This document shows, piece by piece, positions 27,372 to 34,916 of a stretch of DNA of 64,000 bases; the first letter of the stretch is position 1; each line of letters begins with the position of its first letter. Made by a program: the position numbers and the translations under genes. The DNA lies in NCBI RefSeq assembly GCF_000270245.1, contig NC_015635.1, positions 2,170,001-2,234,000 of the forward strand. The letters run 5' to 3'. Below the pieces are notes generated by a model. That model searched no databases. It was not told the origin of the DNA and saw only the letters and a list, made by a program, of their open reading frames with translations. This DNA is from Microlunatus phosphovorus NM-1 (GTDB lineage: Bacteria; Actinomycetota; Actinomycetes; Propionibacteriales; Propionibacteriaceae).

Positions 27372-28124
27372 ATGGCAGATGAGCTGGCCTATGCCGAGGA
27401 GTTTGCGGATCTGAGCACGCAACTGTTGCGTGAACGGCATGAGCAGCCCACTCTCGATCGGGTGGTCGCTCTCGCTGTCGAGACGATCGAGTCCAGTGAC
27501 TACTGCAGCATCTCGGTTCGCACCGGCAACCAGGTCGAGACCCCGGCTACCACTGCCGAGGTCGGGCGGCAGGCTGACGAGTTGCAGTACAGGCTGGGCG
27601 AAGGTCCTTCCCTTGAAGCGATCTGGAGCTCCGATGCCTGCCTCATCGACGACCTGACAGCGGAGGCCCGCTGGCCGCAGTGGGCGCGATTTGTTGCAGA
27701 GTCGGGTATCCGGTCCGTGCTCAGTGTGCGGATTCAAGGTCCGGCAGACGATGCGTTGGCCAGCCTCAATCTCTATGCGCTGCAACCGAAGGCCTTCGAT
27801 GACACCGATCTGGCCCTCGCGACGATCTTCGCCCGGCACGCAGGCGTAGCGATCTACGGTGCGCGGCAGCACAACAACCTGACCGCAGCGATCCAGTCGC
27901 GACAGTTGATCGGAGCGGCGCAAGGCATCTTGATGCAACGGTTCGGTCTCGATCTGGACCAGGCATTCGAGCTGCTGCGGCGCTATTCGCAGACTTACAA
28001 CGTCAAGCTCAGGCAGCTCGCGGAGAATCTCGTACGCGCGGGCGGGATCCCGCCGGCCGCCGACGGTCAGGGCGCGTCGCGGGCGCTCAATGAGTCTCTC
28101 GGGCTCCCGGTCCCTGACAGCTGA
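27372..28124 (+). CDS. GAF-ANTAR RNA-binding antiterminator
   Basis: This 250-aa protein has a GAF sensor domain (about 20-160; SSDYCSISVRTGNQ and PQWARFVAESGIRSVLSVRI) and a C-terminal ANTAR domain (about 170-230; LIGAAQGILMQRFGLDLDQA then FELLRRYSQ). ANTAR domains bind paired RNA hairpins and prevent termination. The target RNA is not obvious here. It is monocistronic, with a gap of about 245 bases upstream (27126-27371) in which I see no further gene. Confidence 0.88.
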   Translation: MADELAYAEEFADLSTQLLRERHEQPTLDRVVALAVETIESSDYCSISVRTGNQVETPATTAEVGRQADELQYRLGEGPSLEAIWSSDACLIDDLTAEARWPQWARFVAESGIRSVLSVRIQGPADDALASLNLYALQPKAFDDTDLALATIFARHAGVAIYGARQHNNLTAAIQSRQLIGAAQGILMQRFGLDLDQAFELLRRYSQTYNVKLRQLAENLVRAGGIPPAADGQGASRALNESLGLPVPDS

Positions 28125-28244
28125 CCAGGCAGTCTTGTCGGACTGGGATCGCGTGACTACTTGTCGTGCGGGGTACGGACCAACCACCGGGTCAATTCAG
28201 TCCATACTTCGAGCACCCCGGTCCGGGCAGACAAGGAGTTGTCA

Positions 28245-29168
28245 ATGGCCGCCGAGAAGCCGATCCATCAGTCAGACCGACACGACACCGCCGTTCCTGA
28301 CAAGGATGCGGAGCAGCCCTCACAGATCTCGCTTCGGGGCTGGCGTCAGGTGGTGCAGCGCGGCTGGGCCGGAGCCCAGGCCGATCAAGTGCCACTGCTC
28401 GGGGCGGGTGTGGCCTTCTTTGCTTTCCTCGCGCTGTTTCCGGCGCTGATTGCGCTGGTCACCATGTACGGGTTGTTCGCCGACCCGGGCGTGATCGCCG
28501 ACCAGGTGAACTCACTGTCGGCGCTGCCGGCGGAGGTCCGTCAGCTCGTCGTGGACCAGATCAACAATCAGAACCGAGCAGCGCTCGGCTGGAGCGCCGT
28601 GATCTCTGTCGCCATCGCGCTGTTCAGCGCATCGGGTGGGGTGAACCAACTCATGATCGCGGTCAACGTGGCCTATGACGGGGAGTCGAGGCGCAGCGCG
28701 ATCCAGCGCCGTCTCATCGCCCTGGGGCTGACCCTGGGCTCCATCGTCTTCATCGTCGTGATGCTCGGGCTGGTCGCAGCTGTTCCACCGCTGCTCAGAC
28801 AGGTCTTCGGCGACAGCCCCGCGATCCGGGTGGCTCTTTCAGCGGCACGGTGGGTGCTGGTGGTCGTACTGGTGGCAGCGGCGCTGGCCGTCCTCTATCG
28901 GGTGGCGCCCGACCGGAGTTCACCGAAGCTGCGCTGGGTATCCGTTGGTGCTGCGATCGCCACTTTGCTGTGGCTGCTCGCCTCGATCGGGTTCTCTGTC
29001 TACGTCTCCACCTTCGGCAACTACGCCAAGACCTATGGTGTCTTCGCCGCAGTGATCGTCTTGTTGCTGTGGTTGTGGATCACGTCGTACGCCGTCCTGC
29101 TCGGTGCTGAGATCAACGCCGAAGCGGAGCAGCAGACGGGTACGACGAAAGGTCGGAGGACCGGATGA
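28245..29168 (+). CDS. YihY/BrkB-family inner membrane protein
   Basis: This 307-aa protein has about six transmembrane helices and the family signature VPLLGAGVAFFAFLALFPAL near residue 47, with FGNYAKTYGVFAAVIVLLLW near the end. YihY proteins were once called RNase BN; their actual role is unclear. AAGGAG precedes ATG 28245. Its stop overlaps the next gene (ATGA). Confidence 0.88.
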   Translation: MAAEKPIHQSDRHDTAVPDKDAEQPSQISLRGWRQVVQRGWAGAQADQVPLLGAGVAFFAFLALFPALIALVTMYGLFADPGVIADQVNSLSALPAEVRQLVVDQINNQNRAALGWSAVISVAIALFSASGGVNQLMIAVNVAYDGESRRSAIQRRLIALGLTLGSIVFIVVMLGLVAAVPPLLRQVFGDSPAIRVALSAARWVLVVVLVAAALAVLYRVAPDRSSPKLRWVSVGAAIATLLWLLASIGFSVYVSTFGNYAKTYGVFAAVIVLLLWLWITSYAVLLGAEINAEAEQQTGTTKGRRTG

Positions 29169-30745
29169 CACGGACTGCCGAGGGCCGAACCGTGGTGGTG
29201 ATCGGCTCCGGACCCAACGGTCTGGTGGCGGCCAATCTGTTGGCCGACGCAGGGTGGCAGGTCGAGGTTCTCGAGAGTCAGGACAGACCCGGCGGCGCCG
29301 TGGCCAGCGCCGAGGACGTGGCCGAGGGATTCGTCCACGACACCTTCAGCAGCTTCTATCCCTTCGCCGCGGCATCGCCGGCGATCTCCCGGCTCGGCTT
29401 GGAGGAGTTCGGGCTGCGGTGGCGGCACGCCCCGGCGGTCCTGGGTCATCCGCTGCCATCGGGGGAGTGGGCACTGCTGCATCGTGACGCCGAGAAGACC
29501 GCCGCCGATCTGGACCGCCACCAGCCTGGAGATGGTCAGGCGTGGCTCGAGTTGTGCCGGCAGTGGGGCATTGTCGGGCCATCGCTGACTCGTGCACTGC
29601 TCGCGCCTTTTCCTCCGGTGCGCGCCGGCATCGGTGTGCTGGCCCGGCTCCCGAAGGTCGGCGGACTCGACTTCGTCCGGATGCTCATCGAGCCTGCCCG
29701 GAGTCTGGTCGAGTCGCGGTTCCGGTCGGAGGCAGCTCGCCTGCTGCTGGCCGGCAACGCCATGCACGTCGACATCGCGATGACCGCGCCTGGCTCGGGA
29801 CTGTTCGGTGTGCTGCTGGCGATGCTGGGGCAGACGGTCGGGTTCCCGGTGCCCGAGGGTGGTGCCGGTCGGCTGGCTACCGCGTTGACGGACCGGCTGA
29901 GCAGCCGCGGCGGTGTCATCCGCCTCGGCGTGCGCGTGGAACGGATCCTCACCGAGGGCGGGCACGTGACCGGCGTGGTCGCCAGTGACGGAGAGCATCG
30001 TCGAGTCCGGGCGGTCGTTGCCGATGTGGCCGCGCCGGCGCTCTACGGGGGATTGGTGCCCTGGTCAGAGCTCCCGGCCAAGGTGGCCACACGCATGGCG
30101 AGGTTCGAGCTCGATCCGGCGACCGTCAAAGTGGACTGGGCCTTGTCGAGCAGCATCCCGTGGACGAACGCTCCCGCGCTCTCACCTGGCACGATCCACC
30201 TCGCCGACTCCGTCGACGACCTCCAGTCGAGCATGGACCTGGTCGGCGCGCATGTCGTGCCGGCCAAGCCGTTCCTGCTGATGGGGCAGATGACGACTGC
30301 GGACTCCACCCGATCACCGGCGGGCACGGAGTCGGTGTGGGCCTATGCCCGTGTTCCCCAGACCGTGCATGCCGACGAAGGCGATGAAGTCCGAGGCACC
30401 TGGGACGAGAGCGAGATCGAGCGGTTCGCGGACCGGATGCAGGCCCGGGTGGAGAAGTACGCGCCAGGCTTCGGCTCGCGGGTGATCGCCCGTCGAGTTC
30501 TGGGCCCGCGGCAGCTGCAGGAACGGAACGAAAACCTGATCAACGGCGCGCTGAACGGGGGCACCGCCAACCTGCACCAGCAGCTGATCTTCCGCCCGAT
30601 CCCTGGTCTGGGCCGTGCAGAGACCCCGATCGGTGGCCTGTTCCTCGCCTCCGCCGCAGCTCATCCGGGTGGCGGCGTACACGGTGCATGCGGGGCCAAC
30701 GCGGCCCGTGCCCTGCTCGTCGCAGCTCGCCTCGGACGTCTTTAA
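29165..30745 (+). CDS. FAD-dependent oxidoreductase, phytoene desaturase/CrtI-like
   Basis: This 526-aa flavoprotein has the dinucleotide motif GSGPNGLVAANLLADAGW at the N-terminus and the C-terminal FAD contact GLFLASAAAHPGGGVHGACG. It is related to CrtI-type desaturases and saturases. No carotenoid genes are nearby, so the substrate is unknown. It is coupled to yihY by overlapping stop and start codons. Confidence 0.85.
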   Translation: MTRTAEGRTVVVIGSGPNGLVAANLLADAGWQVEVLESQDRPGGAVASAEDVAEGFVHDTFSSFYPFAAASPAISRLGLEEFGLRWRHAPAVLGHPLPSGEWALLHRDAEKTAADLDRHQPGDGQAWLELCRQWGIVGPSLTRALLAPFPPVRAGIGVLARLPKVGGLDFVRMLIEPARSLVESRFRSEAARLLLAGNAMHVDIAMTAPGSGLFGVLLAMLGQTVGFPVPEGGAGRLATALTDRLSSRGGVIRLGVRVERILTEGGHVTGVVASDGEHRRVRAVVADVAAPALYGGLVPWSELPAKVATRMARFELDPATVKVDWALSSSIPWTNAPALSPGTIHLADSVDDLQSSMDLVGAHVVPAKPFLLMGQMTTADSTRSPAGTESVWAYARVPQTVHADEGDEVRGTWDESEIERFADRMQARVEKYAPGFGSRVIARRVLGPRQLQERNENLINGALNGGTANLHQQLIFRPIPGLGRAETPIGGLFLASAAAHPGGGVHGACGANAARALLVAARLGRL

Positions 30746-30829
30746 GACCAAGGATCGCTGGTGCCGCCCGCGCCGGGTCTGCATAAACGTGGCCGCCAGC
30801 GGGTACGTGCCGGGTGAAGGAGATCCGAG

Positions 30830-31165
30830 ATGAGTGCCTCTACCACCTTGCTCTGGCTCGTCTGCTGCATGTTGATCGTCATCGGCCTGGTCGCCCTCGT
30901 GGTGATCGTCGTAATGCGACGTGCCCGACGGCATCGCGTACCGACTGTGCCTACTCCGGTGCTGCCCGACTTCGCCGTGATCGACTGCGGCGAGCAGATT
31001 CACTTCGTCCCGCTGCCCGAGGACGACCATGTGCTCGGAGCCGGCCGTTGCCCTTGCCAACCTTGGAGAACCACCAACCGTCGACGCTCGGGTAGTCGGG
31101 TGCTCTACTTTGATCACCACAGTCTGGATCGGCGGTCCAAGGCCGGCCGTTCCATGATCGGATGA
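30830..31165 (+). CDS. single-pass membrane protein with His/Cys domain (paralog A)
   Basis: This 111-aa protein has one transmembrane helix (residues 6-30) followed by a basic stop (RRARRH). The cytosolic part contains DCGEQIHFVPLPEDDHVLG, then CPCQ, RRRSG and a final FDHHSLDRR. The arrangement of His and two Cys suggests a small metal-binding domain. The protein at 32054-32371 is a clear paralog. I do not recognise the family. A GAAGGAGA site precedes the ATG. Confidence 0.75.
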   Translation: MSASTTLLWLVCCMLIVIGLVALVVIVVMRRARRHRVPTVPTPVLPDFAVIDCGEQIHFVPLPEDDHVLGAGRCPCQPWRTTNRRRSGSRVLYFDHHSLDRRSKAGRSMIG

Positions 31166-31512
31166 TCGTTGGAACACCCCCTTGATCGTGGACGCCGGGC
31201 GTACCATGCCATGGCTCGCGCAGCGATGCAGGGCGGATCAGCAGCCTGCTGAATCGGCATCGATCAGTCAGGACGACGTGCCGTTCATCTTCCGTTTACC
31301 TGCAGTTTCTCCGTTCGTCTTGTAATCTTTACCGAGGCGGGCTTGCGCACGAGGCCGCCGACGGGGCGGATCTGGGGTCAACGGCGCGCCGGAGACGCGC
31401 CGAGAAGCTGATTGAAGACGCGAGTGTGGGATAGAACAAGGAGCATGTCGACGATGTTTGCAGCCATCGGGTGCATCAGAATCGACCGGCCCGAACGAAG
31501 GGTGGCCGGCCG

Positions 31513-31758
31513 ATGATCGCTGTCGCCCAAGCCCAGCAACAGTTGAGCACGCGCCAGTTGTGGGTGCTGCTCGCCGTCCGCGGCGACCGGGTCAACCGCG
31601 ACCCCTCCTATGGAGGTGTCTGCACGGTCGAAGGCCAATCGGTGTGCTGGACCGTCATGATGCTGGTGCTGCGCGGACTCATCGCGTTCAATCCGTTGAT
31701 GTCCAGCCATCCCTATCTCACCCATCGGGGGCAGGCAGTCCTCGGCTCCCTCACCTAG
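31513..31758 (+). CDS. small hypothetical protein, possibly winged-helix
   Basis: This 81-aa frame has high third-position G+C like its neighbours. The pattern LSTRQLWVLLAVRGDRV, then LRGLIAFNP and YLTHRGQAVLGSL, resembles the turn and wing of a small winged-helix protein. The start could also be ATG 31471. It has no close recognisable family. The 350 bases before it (31166-31512) hold no supported gene. Confidence 0.45.
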   Translation: MIAVAQAQQQLSTRQLWVLLAVRGDRVNRDPSYGGVCTVEGQSVCWTVMMLVLRGLIAFNPLMSSHPYLTHRGQAVLGSLT

Positions 31759-31815
31759 GAGCCTGCTGAACAATCATGTCCCGGCTGCGGCGCACCGGAT
31801 CGGGCGATCTGCTGC

Positions 31816-31862
31816 GGCCACATCTTGGGCCGGTAGGTCCACTACAGACCCTAGATGTGGCC
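31816..31862. terminator. 10-bp stem after the small hypothetical gene
   Basis: ggccacatct (31816-31825) pairs with agatgtggcc (31853-31862) across a 27-base loop. It could be a terminator or an RNA structure. I see nothing else in 31759-32000. Confidence 0.4.
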
Positions 31863-32002
31863 TTGCAGCTCATCCCGCCCGGCACGTCCTCGCACGGAAC
31901 AGCATTGTTCAGCACACTCCCAGCGCGGCATCGAGTTGGTCGTGGGCGGAACCGGGCCCTTGGTCCTCATTTCCTGAGAGGGCAATAGGGATCGCCAGCA
32001 CT

Positions 32003-32028
32003 GCTTGAGGGGTCTGAATCGCGGGTAC
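32003..32028 (+). promoter_or_regulatory. SigB/SigF-like promoter for paralog B
   Basis: GCTT (32003-32006) and GGGTAC (32023-32028) are 16 bases apart, one base off the GTTT consensus. The start codon is 26 bases downstream of the -10. Confidence 0.5.
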
Positions 32029-32053
32029 ATCCTTGTCACAAGGAGGAACTGCG

Positions 32054-32371
32054 ATGAGCACATCACCGACTCTGGTTTGGCTGATCTGCTGCGTCGTCAT
32101 CGTGCTCGGGGGCGCGATCATTGTTGTGATCGCTATTCTTCAGCGCCTTCGGAAGGCGCGCGAGGTGCGAGCAGCAGGGGACTGGCCCGACTTCGAAATC
32201 GTCGACTGCGGCGATCAGATCCACTTCGTGCCGCTGGACGAGGAGGGTCATGTGCTCGGGTCCGAGCAGTGTCCCTGTCAGGCTCGGCGGACGGCCAACC
32301 GGCGGCGTTCCGGTCGGCACGTGATCTATGTCGATCACCAGAGCCTCCACCAGCACTCGCCGATCAGTTGA
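32054..32371 (+). CDS. single-pass membrane protein with His/Cys domain (paralog B)
   Basis: This 105-aa protein repeats the architecture of the protein at 30830: a helix at residues 7-29, then DCGDQIHFVPLDEEGHVLG, CPCQ, RRTANRRRSG and VDHQSL. The two share the whole cytosolic core. AGGAGGAA lies before ATG 32054 and a SigF-like promoter lies upstream. It has no recognised family. A role in stress at the membrane is inferred from context only. Confidence 0.78.
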   Translation: MSTSPTLVWLICCVVIVLGGAIIVVIAILQRLRKAREVRAAGDWPDFEIVDCGDQIHFVPLDEEGHVLGSEQCPCQARRTANRRRSGRHVIYVDHQSLHQHSPIS

Positions 32372-32479
32372 GGGATTGGCTGCGGGCGCCGCTGACTGGC
32401 ACGTCACCGACCTCGCGTTTGACCGCGACTGAACCGGGTATCGACCCTGGCGACAGCGGAGGCGTGAGAGGAGATCGAA

Positions 32480-32905
32480 GTGCCGAAGACCACCAAGAAG
32501 GGCCAGCCACGAAAGTCAGAGTTGCCGAGCACGTTGCAGCGGTCCGGGAAGAAGGCGCAGCGGACGTTCGCCAAGGCCCATGACTCCGCGGTGGAGGAGT
32601 ACGGCGAGGGGGAGCGGGCACACCGAGTGGCGTACAGCGCGCTCAAGCACACCCACGAGAAGGTCGGGGACCATTGGGAGCCGAAGGACTCCAACGGCCC
32701 GTCCGACAAGCAGGCCGAAGGCGGGCGGGACACTCATCGTGAGACCGCCGGTGGCGTGAACGCCAATGCGTCGAAGAAGCACCTGTACGCGGTCGCCAAG
32801 CGGCTGGACGTTCGGGGTCGCTCGACAATGACGAAGAGGCAACTGGTGAAGGCCATCGAACGGGCCAATGACAACAGCTCCGCCCGCTCCCGACAGTCCA
32901 GCTGA
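32480..32905 (+). CDS. ChaB-family protein with C-terminal Rho-N/SAP-like segment
   Basis: This 141-aa basic protein has a ChaB-like N-terminal part (ELPSTLQRSGKKAQRTFAKA, HRVAYSALKH) and a C-terminal helix-extended-helix region (LYAVAKRLDVRGRSTMTKRQ then LVKAIER) like Rho-N or SAP nucleic-acid-binding motifs. It starts at GTG with GAGGAG upstream. ChaB proteins in actinobacteria are often stress-induced. Confidence 0.82.
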   Translation: MPKTTKKGQPRKSELPSTLQRSGKKAQRTFAKAHDSAVEEYGEGERAHRVAYSALKHTHEKVGDHWEPKDSNGPSDKQAEGGRDTHRETAGGVNANASKKHLYAVAKRLDVRGRSTMTKRQLVKAIERANDNSSARSRQSS

Positions 32906-33190
32906 TCAGCCAGATTCGCCGCGAAGCTTGCGCCGGGTCACCACGATGATGTCGACAACCGCTGTGAGTCCGACCAGGACGAACAGCACGATGACCCAGG
33001 TCGGCGCCTGGATGAGGATGAAAGCGATGACGCCGCAGGTGGCGAACACGAGTCCGACGACGGCCAGCACCAGCCGCAGGGTCAGGGCGCTCTGCGCTGG
33101 TGCTGCGCCGCCGATCCCGGCCAGTGGGTCGTGATATCCCGGCCGGTCCTGCCGGCTGGGCTCACGCGAACTCGCGGCGTGCTGGGCCAT
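32906..33190 (-). CDS. small two-helix membrane protein (DUF6343-like)
   Basis: This 94-aa protein has a 35-residue soluble head, then SALTLRLVLAVVGLVFATCG and a second helix ending in a basic RRKLRG. The pattern resembles the actinobacterial DUF6343 family. GAGGAGGA lies before ATG 33190. A GTTT-N15-GGGTAA promoter lies about 50 bases upstream. It abuts the ChaB gene tail to tail. Confidence 0.65.
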   Translation of the reverse strand: MAQHAASSREPSRQDRPGYHDPLAGIGGAAPAQSALTLRLVLAVVGLVFATCGVIAFILIQAPTWVIVLFVLVGLTAVVDIIVVTRRKLRGESG

Positions 33191-33237
33191 AACCGTCCTC
33201 CTCCTCATCGACTGCTCGTGATGATTCGCCTGTTCAA

Positions 33238-33262
33238 TTACCCCGGAGCAGCACGACGAAAC
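33238..33262 (-). promoter_or_regulatory. SigB/SigF-type promoter for the DUF6343-like gene
   Basis: On the minus strand GTTT (33262-33259), 15 bases, then GGGTAA (33243-33238) match the consensus fully. Confidence 0.6.
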
Positions 33263-33282
33263 ACCGCAGGCTGGAAGGGAGA

Positions 33283-34053
33283 TCAGTTGGCGGTCTCGAG
33301 TTCGACCACCAGCGCCCGGTGATCGGAAAGATCGAACTCGCGTGCCTGGCTGACTCGGACCCGCCCCAGTTCTCCTCGGAGCAGAATGTGGTCCAGCTGC
33401 TCGGTCGGATCGTCGGCCGGGAAGGTGAGTTGCTCCGCGAGCCGGGTGTAGCCGGCTCGGTGGGCGGGTAATGGTTCAGTCATGTTGAGGTCGCCCATCA
33501 GCACCACCGGTGCGGTCACCGGCTCCAGGTCGCGGACAATTCGCCGCAGCTGGTGTCGCCCCCAGCCGGGCACGAACGAGAGGTGGGTGTTGGCCACGGT
33601 CACCGGGCCGACCGGGGTGTCCAGCAGCCCGATCACGACGGCGCGCGGCTCCTCCCGGACCATGATCATCCGACGGCGACCACGCAGCCACATCGGAAAG
33701 GTCGGCCTGATCCGAGGCAGTCTGAGCACCTGCCAGCTGCGGGCCGGATACCGCGACAGCAACGCGACCCCGTACGACGCCTCGCCGGGCAGATCACGTT
33801 CGGCAGCCGCGATCCAGGTCGCCCCTGGGGTGCCGGACAAGGCGGCGGCGAACCGCTGGCTGACCGCACCCATAGCTTCCCCGGCAACGGCGGTCAGATC
33901 GGCCAGGTGCGATCGCGGTTGGTCCCGGTCCACCTCCTGCAGCGCCAGGATGTCGGGGTCGAGCTCGCGTACGGCTGCCCGCAGTCGATCGAGGTCGACC
34001 GTCCCGTCGGAAGGAGAGCGGCCGTGCAGGATGTTGAAGGTGGCCAGTCGCAT
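33283..34053 (-). CDS. endonuclease/exonuclease/phosphatase-family protein
   Basis: This 256-aa EEP-fold hydrolase has the metal and catalytic motifs RLATFNILHGR, LALQEVDR, ANTHLSF, MGDLNM and LSDHRALVVE. The family cleaves phosphodiesters in DNA, lipids or other substrates. No signal peptide is seen, so it is cytosolic. It is divergent from the nucleotidyltransferase gene with only 18 bases between, so at least one promoter lies within the other gene. Confidence 0.85.
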   Translation of the reverse strand: MRLATFNILHGRSPSDGTVDLDRLRAAVRELDPDILALQEVDRDQPRSHLADLTAVAGEAMGAVSQRFAAALSGTPGATWIAAAERDLPGEASYGVALLSRYPARSWQVLRLPRIRPTFPMWLRGRRRMIMVREEPRAVVIGLLDTPVGPVTVANTHLSFVPGWGRHQLRRIVRDLEPVTAPVVLMGDLNMTEPLPAHRAGYTRLAEQLTFPADDPTEQLDHILLRGELGRVRVSQAREFDLSDHRALVVELETAN

Positions 34054-34071
34054 GGTGAATCGTTACCCATC

Positions 34072-34710
34072 ATGACCCCGTCTGAGTCAGTGCCGGACAA
34101 GGGGTTGGTGCCGGACAAGGGCCCGAGCCCGTTGCTACGGGAGGCGCTGCGCACAGTGGCGTCGACCTTGAAGGCCGAGCAGATCGGCTTCGCACTCGCC
34201 GGCGGCTACGGCCTGTGGGTGCACGGTGCGCCTGAGCCCGTACACGATGTCGACGTCGCCGTGGCGGACCGCGATGTCGAAGCGGCGGCCGTCGCACTCG
34301 CCCAGGCAGGTCTGCGGGTCGAACGGCCGCCGGAGGACTGGCTGTTCAAGGCGTACGCCGGCGACGCCATGGTGGATGTGCTCCACCGACTGCGCGGCGA
34401 GCCAGTGGACGAGAGGCTGCTGGCTACCGCACCCGAGCATGAGGTGCTGGGACTGCGGATACCGGTGCTCCCAGCGAGCGAGATCGTGCTGGCCAAACTG
34501 GAGGCTTTGTCGGAGCGGAACTGCGACCTGGAAGGTCTGCTCGCGGTGGTGCGGGCAGTCCGGGAACAGCTCGACTGGGAAACTCTCGGCGCGGCGGCTG
34601 ACGGCCGGCCGTTCGTGGAGGCATTCCTGGTGCTGGTAGCCAGGTTGGGCATCGCTCCAGACGAGAGCTTTTCGAAAATCTGCCACACGGATTTGCCTCC
34701 CGCGCGTTAG
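34072..34710 (+). CDS. nucleotidyltransferase-superfamily protein
   Basis: This 212-aa protein carries the AbiEii/MNT-like nucleotidyltransferase pattern GGYGLWVHGAPEPVHDVDVA, with a later acidic residue in VDVLHRL. The C-terminal half is helical. No toxin or antitoxin partner is adjacent, so this may be a solitary aminoglycoside-transferase-like enzyme. An inverted repeat covers its last codons (aaatctgccacac near 34678, partner near 34731). Confidence 0.7.
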   Translation: MTPSESVPDKGLVPDKGPSPLLREALRTVASTLKAEQIGFALAGGYGLWVHGAPEPVHDVDVAVADRDVEAAAVALAQAGLRVERPPEDWLFKAYAGDAMVDVLHRLRGEPVDERLLATAPEHEVLGLRIPVLPASEIVLAKLEALSERNCDLEGLLAVVRAVREQLDWETLGAAADGRPFVEAFLVLVARLGIAPDESFSKICHTDLPPAR

Positions 34711-34777
34711 GAAGCCGGCTAGACCAGTTGTGTGGCAGATTTCCAGAATCTGACGACTAGAAACTCAGCCATCCTGA

Positions 34778-34810
34778 CTCCACCGTCACAAACCCGATGG
34801 CTGCTGTCCA
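34778..34810. repeat. 33-bp dispersed repeat, copy 1
   Basis: The stretch ctccaccgtcacaaac followed by ggctgctgtc is repeated at 43165-43197 with a few mismatches. Both copies are non-coding. The family resembles the other short extragenic repeats of this window. Confidence 0.55.
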
Positions 34811-34825
34811 AGTCCAACGCGGGGT

Positions 34826-34885
34826 TGCTCGATCTTGTCGGTTCTGCTCTACCTATAGCCCGAGCAGGACCGACAAGATCGAGCA
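34826..34885. terminator. 24-bp hairpin between convergent genes
   Basis: Arms at 34826-34849 and 34862-34885 pair over 24 bases with one mismatch and a 12-base loop (core gatcttgtcgg / ccgacaagatc). It lies between the nucleotidyltransferase and the BCCT transporter stops. It probably terminates both; the arms are long enough for a repeat-element origin. Confidence 0.65.
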
Positions 34886-34916
34886 GATCAGGTGCGGCCA
34901 ATTCGTCTCGAGATCA

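Noticed and set aside
34072-34710. AbiEii-type toxin of a toxin-antitoxin pair
   Set aside because: No small partner gene adjoins it; the neighbour is a divergent EEP-family nuclease-like gene.
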